Under the pieces are notes generated by a model. It did not search any database and was not told where the DNA came from. It saw only the letters and a program-made list of their open reading frames with translations. A program made the position numbers and the translations under genes. A stretch of 64,000 bases of DNA from assembly GCA_029961685.1 (NCBI GenBank), contig JARWKL010000009.1, positions 25,933,208 to 25,997,207 on the forward strand, in the 5' to 3' direction. Numbering within the stretch: the first letter of the stretch is position 1; each line of letters begins with the position of its first letter. Positions 53,266 to 64,000 of this stretch are shown here, in pieces. The stretch is from Aristolochia californica. Taxonomy: Eukaryota; Streptophyta; Magnoliopsida; Piperales; Aristolochiaceae.

Positions 53266-55236
53266 AGTTGAAGAGCAGGTATAAAAATGCCTCACATGAA
53301 TCTCACAGTAAAAAGTCTCGTAGAGCCAAAATTATTATGGAGGAGTCCTACAAGAGGCTCACAAGAGAAGTTCTCACAAAAGAGTCTCAATTAAAGGTGT
53401 TTAGTTATGTTAGTCTTCTATTTTATGATAAGTTGTTCAATTTTTCTAGACTTATCTTTTAGTGTCTAACTTTTGATGTAACTGGGACAGGGGTAGTTTT
53501 ATTTTAATTGGATTGTACTTGTTTCCTCTATTATAAATACATGCTCATGTATTCAAATTGCAACTATTCAATGAAGATTTTTACATTTCTGGAAATTCAA
53601 CATGGTATCAGAGTGGGTTTTGTGAGTTGACTCAGTCAACCCACAAAGATAATGTGATACTTTTTTGATATTTCATCTCTAGTAGTTTAGGTTCATATTC
53701 CATTTTTTTCTTTCTCTCTTGTCCATGTACCACTTAGTTCCTAGGCGTTCCAACCTTCATACTGAATTTTTTATATTGCTAATTACATATTGCCAGAAAT
53801 ATCTTTGATCTAATTTTCCAATGAAAAATAATTTTTTCAATTGCAGTTTTCTATTAGGAGAAATCGATATTTGTAGTAGTAATGGTTAGAATGCAAGAGA
53901 AGTTCAAGCACATTAGAAAGCTTCAAAATTTGTGGCATTTTATACCATAAAAAACAAGACTTTATATGGAGATATATATGTTAAAAGAAATATCAATAAG
54001 TCTATTTTCTACCATATCAAACCAATTCTCAATCTGAGTTTTCTTGAGGGAGATATCAATTTTACAAGGGTTAATGGTCATGCAGGCCAATAAAGAAAGA
54101 GTATTTAGTTCGGCAAGATTACGGAGTCCAAAATATATCATGTTTTACTCTCAAAAAAGGTATATTTTTGGAATATTATTAATACTTGAATGAAAATTAT
54201 CGAATTCTAGTTTTATAAGGAGCAAAATTTCATGTCACTGATCTATCTATGTGGAGATATTGACACTGAAGTCAACAAGGGTCAAGCTACTGAATGAAGC
54301 AAATCAAGTGATTATAAAAGATTCAACAATGAGGATTTTTATGTAAAAATAGTATCGAATTAAATCTATTTGATTCTAGTTTCTTTAAAAAAAAAACCAT
54401 TTTTGTGATCATGAGTTATGTTTAAGAGATATGGATCTCAAAAGTGCCAAGGGTTACTTCTGTGGAAAATCTCTCTTTTTCATATTCACTCCTATTATCT
54501 CTCCATGCATTGGTGTGAATTGAGTTTCCTTTTTCTCTTAAAATCCAAGTTTTTTAGCCAAATTTCTCTTCTAATCAAAGAGATTTTTTCTTTCAGAATT
54601 AATCACTTCATGATGTGCTCGTTAAAGGTATGAAAACATTTCATGCTTCAATGGTGTTTTCAAGTTTTGTGTTTTTGTTAGTTGGTTGTATCTTACACAT
54701 CCTCGACTCCAAAATATTTATACTTTGCAAAATTTATTAAGTTTTACCTTTATAGTCTCCCCTTGTTTTTTTAAGGTCATATAATAGTTTCTTTTAGAAG
54801 CATGAGGGTTGTATAATCGCCTCTTTCCGATTAAAGTTGTTTTCCTCTAGTATTTCTTCGATTTATCATTGTGTGTTTTCATCACTTCAAAGCAATGCTT
54901 AGACCCACTATCTAAAAAGTGTAGGAGTTATTCCAACATCTAGCTTGAATCAAGTCATTTATTCTTCACCCAAGAGGTGATTTAAGTTTGGTCTACCCTT
55001 AAAAATTGAGTAGTCTCTTAGTTCAGTCCTAAAGTTGAGTCATTTTCTGCCTTTAAATTGAGCGCAATGTGTTTCAAATTATGACCGTTTTGGCTGGTGT
55101 ATGGCTCTTTGTCCTATGCCTAGGAGTGATTTTCTTCTCACATATTTTTTTTTGTCCAAGCTTGGTCTCTATGTCCTTTTTATGTCCAACTTGAGGGGGA
55201 GAAGAAGAAGAAGAAGCAATACAAGAAAGAGGTATT
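53266..55236 (+). mobile_element. Non-autonomous LTR element N6, 3' LTR missing
   Basis: The 5' LTR is 53266-53602 (AGTTGAAGAGCAGG...AAATTCAACA) with primer site TGGTATCAGAGTGGG at 53603. The internal region follows N4 closely in order (for example TTGAGGGGGAGAAG near 55190) and is cut near 55236 by another LTR. No coding region. Confidence 0.8.
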
Positions 55237-55610
55237 ATATTCTAATCAATTCATGGGCCAACATATAAACACAAGAGATTTCAAAGGAACAAGAGAAGAG
55301 AGGAACTCTAGCTCATGGGAACGAGGAGAGAAAAAACCAAGGGAAAGAAGAGGAAAAGAGTGAGGTGTATGGACAAATTTGACCCATAAAGAAAAGGAGA
55401 GAAGGCATATTGAGGAGAAAACAAGAGGAAGAATGAGGTTATTGACTTGTGTCCTAACCCTCCCTCTGAAGCTCTATTTATAAATGAATAAAGGTCCAAT
55501 ATTAAAATTAGGCCCTTTACCCTAGAAGAGTAAAGAAGAGACAAGAAATTTCAACTAATTAAATTAGTGCCATCTTTATAAGATGACTTCTTATTTACCA
55601 TCAAACCACC
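55237..55610 (-). repeat. Copia-type LTR M, first part
   Basis: On the minus strand this matches the LTR at 87-519 (TGATGGTAAATAAGAAGTC, AGGGTAAAGGGC). Gypsy J splits it at CCACC. The rest is at 60102-60118 and 62818-62985. The left border is approximate. Confidence 0.65.
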
Positions 55611-56003
55611 TGTTATGGACTCCATAGCATCGAGAGTCACGGCTAGGAATAGGACTTAATTGTTGTTAAATTGAGGTTAAGTCATGGGGTACTTTGGTAA
55701 TTTTTGCGTCAAGTTAATTGGCCAAATCTTGGCCCACTTGTATGCGTCCCTTCATTGGTTTATAAGGAGGACGGAAACTTGAGATGAAACAAGCAAAGTC
55801 AGCAGATTAATTCCAGTAAGCTAATTAGAATTCACGTCCTCACTTGGAGCTCCACTCTCCTCACGCCCTCACTCATCTTCTCTCTCGTAAACCACCAGCA
55901 ACCAGTTGACGTTCAGAAACTACAGCACCTCCTTCTTCATCTTCAACACTGGAACCAAGAGAGGAAGGCCAGGTGACACAATCCATGGCAAGGGAACCTA
56001 ACA
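55611..56003 (+). repeat. 5' LTR of gypsy J
   Basis: Starts TGTTATGGACTCCATAGC and ends GGGAACCTAACA. The primer site TGGTATCAGAC begins at 56007. Gag codons run through the LTR end. Confidence 0.92.
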
Positions 56004-56241
56004 AGGTGGTATCAGACAGGACAACCATTGGTGATTCCTCTTCCACTGTTAAAATCCAAAATTTGGTGGAGGAAAATCGTGTGGAAATGCAGGACCAACT
56101 TGACTCCATGCAGCAGCAAATTCTTTCCCTCAACGAAAATATCCAGCACCTGGTGGTTAAGATGGATGAAGCCTCCCCTCGCCCTACTACCCAGCACGGA
56201 CATGCCTCCTCTACCCCTGCTCAACCACTGTCCGCACCCAT

Positions 56242-56260
56242 CCCCCCCCCCCCCCCCCCC
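56242..56260 (+). repeat. Poly-C tract, 19 C
   Basis: The tract falls in the proline-rich linker of gypsy J gag, so it is an expansion of CCC codons. Confidence 0.9.
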
Positions 56261-56845
56261 GCCCCTCCATTCCGTCATTCCCATCCTTCAGCAATGGGTG
56301 TCCAAGGACCAGACCCTTCATCCATGCCTAGATTTTCCAAATTGGACTTCCCCAAGTATGATGGGTCTTCGGACCTTCTCATTTGGTTGCATAGGTGCGA
56401 CCAGTTCTTTTGGCACCAACACACCCAACCCGAGGAGAGGCTTCCACTTGCTGCCTTCCACATGTTCGATGAAGCGCTTCTGTTTTATCATCAGTTCAAA
56501 CACGAGAATCCTATGCCTGATTGGGAGTATTTCAAAGCTTCATGTATGTTGCGGCTTGGACTCCCAGCCCACCACAACCCTCTTGGAGAATTTGCCAACC
56601 TCAAGCAAACTAGCTCCATAGAACAGTACTAGAAATCCTTCCAAGAAAAGCTGGCCCATGCCTCTCACTTGGTAATCCCCAATCAATATGTTCCCTTGGT
56701 CACAGTAGGTCTGGTTGACGCACTCTGCCTTGAGGTTGAATTTCATGCCCACCCAATCTCGACTACGCCATGAATTTAGCCCGAAAATTGGATGCTGAAC
56801 AATGCATCTTGATAGACTCTATTGGCAAGAGACACCCCCGGCCAG

Positions 56846-56897
<52 letters not shown>

Positions 56898-56902
56898 ACA
56901 CC
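56846..56902 (+). repeat. Poly-C (38 C) followed by (CA)n
   Basis: 38 uninterrupted C at 56846-56883 are followed by about nine CA units. It lies in the second proline-rich part of gag. Such a long G/C homopolymer is also prone to assembly error. Confidence 0.9.
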
Positions 56903-57209
56903 TCAAGCTGCTTTCCCCATTCCCCCCACTTCCCTACGTCCAGCCCCCACTTCCATTCCTCCTCCCCAATTCATCAAACGCCTCACTAAATCTGAACAGG
57001 AACAATGACGAGCTCAAGGCCTATGTTTCAATTGCGATGAGAAGTATCGCGCCGGCCATCAGTTCAAAAGGCTCTTTGAACTTGACGGGGGCGATCCTGA
57101 AGAGGGTGACATTTCAGAACCTGAAGAGGAGCCAGCAGTGGAGGCACCTGCCCTTTCCCTCCACGCCATGACCGGCTTGCACAACACCAACACCATGCAA
57201 GTCCACACC

Positions 57210-58202
57210 ACATCCAAAATCTCATGGCAGTTGCCTTGCTTGATTTGGGCAGCACCCATAACTTTCTCACCCAGACCGCAACACAACAATTGGGCTTACT
57301 AGAGCAAGACAACTCGAGTCTCTCGGTTTCAGTGGCAAATGGGGAGAAGCTTACCAGTATTGGAGTATGTTCAGCAGTCCGTTTTGATATTGAAGGCCAT
57401 CCCTTTGTCGCCGACTTCTTGGTCATTCCTCTCGTCGGGTATGACTTAGTTTTGGGTATCAAGTGGCTTCAACAAATGGGTCTGATTTTATGGGATTTCA
57501 CGTCCTTAACGATGACCTTCACTTCTGGACAGCGAGACATCATTCTTCATGGCACTCATGCTCCCTCCTGCTACAGACTCCAACACTTGCAGGTAGCCAC
57601 CTTGGCCAGCAGTGCCTTATAGTCCCTCATTACCGAGTTTGGGGACTTATTTATGGATCCTCAGTCACTTCCTCCCATCAGGACCTGTGACCATCGTATA
57701 CGTCTCAAATTGGGTACAGAGCCTGTCGTTGTCCGGCCATACCACTATCTGCACTCACAGAAGGATGAAATTGAGTGGCAATGCCAATAAATGCTCAAAC
57801 AAGGCCTTATTCAATCCAGGAGGTCCTCGTTTGCTTTTCCAGTGCTGTTAGTGCACAAGAAAGATCATACTTGGCGCTTTTGTGTCGACTATAGAGAGTT
57901 GAATGCACACACTGTCAAGAAAAAATTTTGAATCCCCATGGTGGACGAGCTCTTGGACAAGCTCCATGGTGCCAACTTATTTACCAAACTGGATTTGTGT
58001 TCCGGGTACCATCAGATCCGAGTCTACCTGCCCGACGTGGAGAAGACGACATTCCATACTCACCATGGCCACTTTGAGTTTTTGGTCATGCCATTTGGCC
58101 TCTCCAACACCCCCTCCACCTTCTAAGCCCTCATGAACGAGGTATTTCAACCCCTTTTACGTAAATATGTCCTTGTTTTCTTTGATGATATTTTGATCTA
58201 CA
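57210..58202 (+). pseudogene. pol: Gypsy J protease and RT N-terminal half
   Basis: The protease region near 57235 reads LLDLGSTHNFLTQ (DSG changed to DLG). The RT reads [17 protein letters not shown] (broken), [28 protein letters not shown] and [12 protein letters not shown]. The active site (about 58172-58200) is VFFDDILIYN, the only copy in the window that keeps both Asp. Stops at 57787, 57929 and 58124 interrupt it. Confidence 0.85.
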
Positions 58203-59708
58203 ACGCCACTTGGGAGAGCCGATGCATTGTCCTGCCACGAGGCGCTAGAGCCCCACATCCTGTCCATCAGTCAGCCCCGCGTCTTACTACTCAACACTAT
58301 TCGGGATGAGATTCAGCAGACCCTGGACCTCCTTGCCCTCTGCCAGCGCATTAAACAGCAGCAGTTGGACAGCAGCTGGGCCATCCAGGATGGCCTCCTT
58401 CTATACAAGCAGTGCATTTATCTGGCTGCCACATCACCCTTACTGCCTACCATTATTTCCGCCTATCATGACGGTACTCACAAAGGCCAGCAGTGCACTT
58501 ACTTCCGCTTGAGTCATGACTTCTATTGGAAAGGTATGAAGAGCATGGTGGCTGAATACGTCTCCGCATGCCAAGTCTGTCAACGCAACAAAACTGCCAC
58601 TCTCCAACCAACAGGTTTGCTACAACCCCTTCAATTACCTACTCAAGTTTGGGCAAAGATCTCTATGGACTTCATTGAGGGTCTTCCAAAGTCCTCCGGT
58701 AAGTCTACCATCGTGGTCGTGGTGGACCATTTCTCGAAGTATGGCCACTTCATTGCTTTATCACATCCATATACAGCGGTACATTTAGCTCAGATTTTCA
58801 TGGACAACATTGTGCGCCTTCATGGCTTACCGGAAAACATCACCAATGACAGAGATGCTCTTTTTACTAGCACCTTTTGGAAGGAGCATTTCCGCCTACA
58901 GGGCACCAAACTGGCTTTCTCTTCTGCTTACCACCCCCAGACTGATGGGCAAACCGAGGTTGTCAACCGCACACTGGAGGTGTATTTGCGCTGCTTTGTG
59001 GGAGATAATCCGAAGACTTGGGTCTACTGGCTTGCTTGGGCCGAATTCTGCTACAACACTTCCTACCACTCTGCCCTCAAGATGACCCCCTTCAGGTGGT
59101 TTATGGTAGACCTCCCCCTCGCCTGGTCTCCTACCTTGCTGGCTCTTCATGTGTGGCTGCCATTGACCAGGCTTTGATGGAATGGGACAGCATGCTAGTA
59201 CTTATCCGCGACAACTTATTGAGGGCTCAGTCGCGCATGAAGAACTCTTGTGACAAAGCTCACCGTGACCACTCTTATGCCCCAAGCGATTATGTGTGGC
59301 TCCATCTTGGCTCCATCTTCACAAGTACCGCCGATTGTCCCTCCATGCATCCAAGTGTCACAAGCTCTCCCTCAAGTACTTTGGGCCCATTCAAATATTG
59401 GAGTGTATCAGCAGCGTCGCCTACCGTCTCCAGTTACCGGCCGATGCCCATATTCATGATGTATTCCACGTGTCTCTGCTGAAACCGTTCAAGGTCGATT
59501 CGCCACTTTTGCACACCCCTCTCCCTTCACTTCATGATGGCCGCATCCTGCCAACTCCAGCTCACGTATGCCAGGCTCGCAAAGTTAATGATCGTTGGGA
59601 ACTACACGTCCGTTGGGCGGAGACGGACCCGGTGGAGGCCTCTTGGCAGCCATTGGCTGAATTCAAGGAATTCTTTCCAGACTTTGAGCTTGAAGAGGAG
59701 GGGTGTGA
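58203..59708 (+). pseudogene. pol: Gypsy J integrase and chromodomain
   Basis: After a deletion junction the sequence continues with ADALSCHEALEPHILSISQP of the RNase H-integrase linker. The integrase frame (58227-59177) has the zinc domain (HDGTHKGQQ, CQVCQRNK), SMDFIEGLPKSSGKSTI, NDRDALFTSTFWKEHFRLQG and QTDGQTEVVNRTLEVYL, so the DDE triad is intact. A frameshift near 59095 shifts the C-terminal part (59018-59757) with HDVFHVSLLKPF and the chromodomain (DRWELHVRWAETDPVEASWQ). Confidence 0.85.
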
Positions 59709-60101
59709 TGTTATGGACTCCATAGCATCGAGAGTCATGGCTAGGCATAGGACTTAATTGTTGTTAAATTCAGGTTAAGTCATGGGATACTTTTGTAATT
59801 TTTGCGTCAAGTTAATTGGCCAAATCTTGGCCCACTTGTATGCGTCCCTTCCTTGGTTTATAAGGAGGATGGAAACTTGAAATGAAACAAGCAAAGTTAG
59901 TAGATTAATTCCAGTAGGCTAAATAGAATTCACGTCCTTCCTTGGAGCTCCACACTCCTCTCGCCCTCACTCATCTTCTCTCTCGGAAACCACCAGCAAC
60001 CAATTGACGTTCAAAAACTACAGCACCTCCTTCTTCATCTTCAACACTAGAACCAAGAGGGGAACATTGGGTGACACGATCCATGGCAAGGGAACCTAAC
60101 A
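59709..60101 (+). repeat. 3' LTR of gypsy J
   Basis: Same length and ends as the 5' LTR, a few substitutions apart by eye. Preceded by a purine tract (GAAGAGGAGGGGTGTGA). Confidence 0.92.
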
Positions 60102-61184
60102 CCACCTTTCTTAGACATTATTGGAAGATGGGCTCCAGCCCACATGACCAAGGAAGGCCCACATATCTAAGAGTATTATAATGTGGGCCACATGACCAAG
60201 GAAGGCCCACAAGATAGGCCCAAGCACATAAGAAGTAGGATCCACCATGATTACCATGATCTGGCATCCTTATCACATAAGTTGAAAGATCAAGAAGGAT
60301 CACAAAGATAACCACAAGCTGGTTGGATAATCAAGGAGGACTCACAAAGATAGCCATGAGCTGGCATCTTTATCTTACGGTCATGTCATAGAAGAGTTCT
60401 AGTTGAACTTATGTTTGTCTTCTATTTATATTGAGTTATTTAATTATGCTAAGGCTTATCCTTAAGTGTTAGAGTTTGAGTGTAATTGGGACAAATGTAG
60501 TTTTATTATAATTGTACCTTCTTCTATTATAGAGGTTCATCTATTCTGATTATAAAAGTTAATGAAGTCAATGAAGTATTTCTCTTTTTCATAAATTCAT
60601 CATGGTATCAGAGCAGGTTCTGTGAGTTGACTTGGTTAACCCACAGAGATAATGTGATCCTTTTCTCTAAACCCAAAACCCTAAGTCTAGGTTCGTAGTT
60701 ATTTTTTTAGTCCCTACACCCGTAGTTTTCTTTGCGTTTTTCATCTCTGTTTTGAGATTTTCATATTGTAAATTATATATTGATGGAAATATATTTGAGT
60801 ATAATTTCCAAGGAAAAACATTTTTTTTCCAATCGGAGTTATCTACAAAGAGAAATCGATATTTGAATGAGTAAAGGTCAGATTACAAAAGGGGCTCGAG
60901 CAGCAGCAAAAAGCTTCAAATTCTGAGGTATTTTATGCTATTAAGAACGAGATATTATATGGAGAAATATATATCAAAAGAAATATCTTTAAGTCTATAC
61001 TCTTATCTATTCAACCAATTTTTGATATGCGGTATCTACAAAAAGAAATTGATATTTGAAACAGCGAAGGTCAGATTGCAAAAAAGGTTCAAGCAGTAGC
61101 AGAAAGCTTCAAATTCTGAGGTATTTTATGCTATCAATAACGAGACTTTATATGGAGAATTATATATCAAAATAAATATATATG

Positions 61185-61189
<5 letters not shown>

Positions 61190-61224
<35 letters not shown>
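61190..61224. repeat. (TA)n microsatellite
   Basis: About 17 TA units inside N7. Confidence 0.9.
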
Positions 61225-61228
<4 letters not shown>

Positions 61229-61760
61229 TCTACTTTCTTACCTATTTCAATCAATTCTAAATCTGAGTTTTTTATAAGGAGATAGTGATCTTCGAAGAGT
61301 CAATGGTCATGCTGGAAAAAAAGGAGAAACAATACTTAGTTCAGTCAGATGACAGAGACCAAAATCTATCAGATTATTTATCTTATGATAATTATATTTT
61401 ATGAAGAGAAGTTATACTTGGATAAAATTTATTTAATTCTAGTTTCATAAGGTGAAAATTTCATGTTAATCTGATCTATATTTAAAGATATATTCCCATT
61501 AGAAGAATCAAAGGTCATGTTGGTATTCTATTGCATTGAAAAATCCGAATTTATGCCCATTATTTTACGTCACTTTTTGAGTTGATATAATCAAGAAAAT
61601 ATCTCACTTCTCCCTGGTTTGAGGACTTATTTGTACATCTCGGCTATTAGGACTTATTGCTACATCTATGATATTTGGTTCAAGCTGGGATCACTGCCAT
61701 TACATCCCAACTTGAGGGGGAGAAGTAGAAGAAGTACAAGAAAGAGGCATTTTATTTCAT

Positions 61761-61985
61761 ATGTTGTGGATAAGTTTATGTGACCAAAGTATTCAAGAAA
61801 GGGGGAACACAAAAGATGAAGCTTTTGCATCTAAGAAAAAATATTTGTATCAGATTATGATTATTTCATGGGTCCTACAAAATTTATTATTTTGGTTCAT
61901 GTTATATGTGTTGAAAGATGGTCGTGTTATATTTAGCGGCAGCAATTATGTCTCTTTGGAAACATTTTTATTGAATAAGTGGTGA
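61761..61985 (+). other. Small open frame in N7, related to N5
   Basis: 74 codons: MLWISLCDQSIQERGNTKDE at the start and LLFWFMLYVLKDGRVIFSG later. A similar frame exists in N5 and, broken, in N1 (minus, ending near 21190). No known domain. It lies just after an internal purine tract. It may be non-coding. Confidence 0.35.
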
Positions 61986-62025
61986 CCTCTGTTTCCTTTC
62001 TCATATCATCATTTATTTGACCCCG

Positions 62026-62196
62026 TAAAAAAATATCATGGTTGGGAAACCATGACGGGCCCTATAAAAAATATCACGGCTGGGAAACCATGACGGAGGA
62101 ACTTAATACCCTATAAAAATTTCACGATTGGGAAATCATGATGGAGGATACCCTATCAAAAAATATCACGGTTGGGAAACCATGATGGAGGAACTT
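62026..62196. repeat. Tandem hairpin array in N7
   Basis: Four units of about 45-50 bases, each with ATCA(C/T)GGTTGGGAAACCA followed by TGA. The arms TCATGGTT and AACCATGA are complementary, so each unit can form an 8-bp stem. The array matches the N1 array in reverse sense. Confidence 0.9.
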
Positions 62197-62817
62197 ATTA
62201 TTACATCTATGTTATACCCCCTGAAGTGGCCAATTGGGCCTCATGGATGAGAGCACCAGGGTGAGGGGGAGTCTTGGAAGATGGGAAGACTGCCATTTTA
62301 TACAAAAATATTCCATACAACATTTACAACAAGATGGGAGTTCATGATGTTCTCTCGCCCCCAGTTTGAGCAAGAGTGTTGGAAGATGGGCTCCAACTGA
62401 CACGACCAATGAAGGCCCATATATCTAAGAGTATTATAGGATGGGCCACATGACCAAGGAAGGCCCACAAGAAGGGCTTAAGCACATAAGAAGTAGGACC
62501 CACATGATTACCATGAGCTGGCATCCTTATCACATCAGTTGGAAGATCAAGAAGGACTCACAAAGGCATCTTTATCTTATGGTCATGTCCTAGAAGAGTT
62601 CTAGTTTAATTTATGTTTGTCTTTTATCTATATTGAGTTATTTAATTATGCTAGGACTTATCTTTAAGTGTTAAAGTTTGGGTGTAATTGGGACAAAGGT
62701 ACTTTTATTGTAATTGGACTCTACTACATTCCTCTATTATAAATAGAGGCTCATGTACTCTGATTATAATAAGTTAATGAAGTCAATGAAGTATTTCTCT
62801 TTTCTATAAATTCAGCA

Positions 62818-62985
62818 GACATGTGGGCCTTTCTTGGTCGGGTGGGCTTGAGCCCATCTTCAAACACACCTCTCTTGGACATGTGGGTCTTCCTTGGTCA
62901 TGTGGGCATGAGGCATATTCTAACCCACCTCTCATGGATGTGTAGGCTTTCCTTGGTCGTGCGGGCTTGAGCCCATATTCTAACA
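62818..62985 (-). repeat. End of copia-type LTR M: three tandem units
   Basis: Three copies of a ~58-base unit (CCTCTCTTGGACATGTGGG, CCTTGGTCATGTGGGCTTGA, GCCCATATTCTAAC). The last ends TAACA at 62985. The same unit begins at 60102 (CCACCTTTCTTAGACAT), so gypsy J and N7 both entered this array. Confidence 0.75.
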
Positions 62986-63465
62986 AAAATAAATTCCAAT
63001 CTTGTGTGGCTTGAAAAAAAATGATTGCCTAGCTTTGATTCATCTTCTTCTTGTTGACATCTTTCTTGTAGTCTTCATCTTGTCCTCATTTTGTCTCCCC
63101 CTTACCACAATACATGGAATTGTTCATTATTAGTTACCGCTTTCTTGTACTTCTTTTTCTGTTTCTTTTTCTCATGCTGAGGATCTCTTTGTTCTTTACC
63201 AAGAGACCCATCTTGCACAACATAATGGTGAGAGAAGAAAAACCACTCCAAGCCATACGACAAACCTCCATACACCTATCAAAATGGTCATAGTTTGAAA
63301 CGTACTCCGCTCAATTTCAATGGTGGAAAAATAGTCCAACTTTAAGGTACAACAAAGAGACTACTCACTTTGTAAAGGTAGTTCAAACACAAGTCACCTC
63401 TTGGGTGAAAAATAAAAGACTTGACTCAAGTTGGAATGTGGACACACTTCTATAGTTTAAGGTAG
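62986..63465 (-). mobile_element. Remnant of an N-type internal region
   Basis: 63100-63465 follows 10270-10600 of N3 (TTTCTTGTACTT, TATCAAAATGGTCAT, GAATAAAAGACTTGACT-like). The opposite sense appears in N4 and N6. No LTR is attached. The first ~110 bases are unassigned. Confidence 0.55.
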
Positions 63466-64000
63466 TGGTAAATAGGAATTGATTTGAAGTGATTTTAACA
63501 AACATAAATTGAAGAAAGTCCTTTGAGGAATGAAGGGTGTAAATAAAAAAATAGAAGCTCTCATACTTCAAAAGGAAGGAGGGGCACAATGCAGGTCTTC
63601 ATACTTCCATGTAAGAAGGAGGCACTTTTAGACCAATGGATAAAAAGGAACCTGGTTTTGGTCAAGAGGGAAGTAAAAAAATGATTCCTCTGTGAACGTT
63701 GATGATTAAATAAACTTAAGAAACCCTCAATAAGAAAATTTTGAGATGGAACATAATAATGGAAAGTTCCTAAAAAATGGACTTCTCATATAAGGCAATT
63801 ACTTTTTTTACACAACTTGACTAATTTGCAAAGAAAATATTCAAGAAATAATTTCTAGAATAAGGGAGATTTAGGACACTAATATTTGGAATTTAGAGTG
63901 AACAAGACTTTCTAATTCAAATATCTCAGACTTTGTCATAAAAGGAAACCAAACTTATATGGGAAGGACTTCTATTAAGGAAATTAATCTAACATGAGAT
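63466..64000. other. No recognisable feature
   Basis: AT-rich sequence without an open frame of note, LTR end or repeat that I can match within the window. Confidence 0.4.

Larger units (their letters stand above)
55920..57170 (+). pseudogene. gag: Gypsy J gag
   Basis: The frame reads LEPREEGQVTQSMAREPN in the LTR, VVSD across the primer site and then GDSSSTVKIQN. Where related copies have an ATG, this one has ACA, so the next ATG is at 55973. The gag domain is in the frame to 56632 (RFSKLDFPKYDGSSDLLIW, AAFHMFDEALLFYHQFK, LGEFANLKQT). A stop at 56630 and frameshifts follow. Poly-C tracts at 56242-56260 and 56846-56883 lie in proline-rich linkers. The zinc knuckle near 57020-57070 reads CFNCDEKYRAGHQF, with the last Cys changed. 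Confidence 0.85.
55611..60101 (+). mobile_element. Ty3/gypsy element J, internally deleted
   Basis: LTRs at 55611-56003 and 59709-60101 (393 bp each) and CCACC on both sides (55606-55610, 60102-60106) define it. Gag, protease, part of RT, integrase and chromodomain remain. About the second half of RT and all of RNase H are deleted at 58203-58215. Confidence 0.93.
60119..62817 (+). mobile_element. Non-autonomous LTR element N7
   Basis: LTRs at 60119-60602 and 62377-62817, primer site TGGTATCAGAGC at 60603-60614, and GACAT duplicated at 60114-60118 and 62818-62822. The 5' LTR is longer because of a partial tandem duplication (60295-60360). The 1.77-kb internal part has no gag or pol. It holds a (TA)n tract, a small open frame (61761-61985), an internal purine tract (61691-61707) and a hairpin array (62026-62196). 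Confidence 0.92.

Noticed and set aside
56028..56621. Second long frame overlapping gypsy J gag
   Set aside because: It is a shadow frame of gag, rich in Pro and Ser because of C-rich codons.
62804..62986. Minus-strand 60-codon frame with repeated residues
   Set aside because: It translates the three tandem units at the end of LTR M.

Overview
The window looks like heterochromatic, gene-poor DNA from a flowering plant. Nearly everything recognisable is a nested pile of LTR retrotransposons: chromodomain Ty3/gypsy, Ty1/copia, large non-autonomous LTR elements and TRIMs. Primer sites match the 3' end of plant initiator tRNA-Met. The captured host fragments (calnexin, NAP1, FAB1-type PI3P 5-kinase, mitochondrial beta-ketoacyl-ACP synthase, sucrose-phosphate synthase, poly(A)-binding protein) are plant-like. 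I cannot name the species. No intact host gene, rRNA, tRNA or CRISPR array was found.

Layout. 1-1042: copia-type LTR pieces. 1043-2131: truncated gypsy A. 2132-3229: LTR and TRIM remnants followed by an intronless NAP1 fragment. 3245-6849: gypsy B. 6850-7984: inverted 3' third of a related gypsy copy (C). 7985-9932: a chimeric ORF ending in the calnexin C-terminus, then a gypsy pol tail and the 3' LTR of a gene-capturing element. 9933-35915: non-autonomous element N3 (minus), split by copia G (minus). G is itself split three times: by a TRIM-gypsy D composite (11099-18453), by copia F (20069-27123, which contains N1), and by gypsy H (28358-34516). 35916-46218: a second gene-capturing element (5' LTR, FAB1 and KAS fragments on plus, then PABP, SPS and other modules on minus), interrupted by gypsy I (38146-43343). 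46224-55236: non-autonomous elements N4, N5 and N6, a truncated gypsy LTR, copia L and solo LTR K. 55237-62985: a copia-type LTR (M) split by gypsy J (55611-60101) and N7 (60119-62817). The remainder is N-type internal debris.

Exact 5-bp target-site duplications fix most boundaries: TTCCT (TRIM plus D), GGATA (solo LTR in D), CTTTA (TRIM in D), TGGTT (H), TTGGC (I), TAGGT (N4), ATAAC (K), CCACC (J), GACAT (N7).

Main points of interest. (1) In all the gypsy families here the gag start lies inside the 5' LTR and the frame reads through the primer-binding site. (2) One LTR family carries fragments of at least six host transcripts joined into chimeras. (3) A TRIM and a gypsy element are joined by a perfect palindrome of two head-to-head primer-binding sites and share one target-site duplication. 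(4) Four of five gypsy reverse transcriptases have the same first-Asp to Tyr change at the active site. (5) The non-autonomous N elements carry subfamily-specific arrays of short hairpins. All identifications come from reading the sequence by eye; no database search was run.
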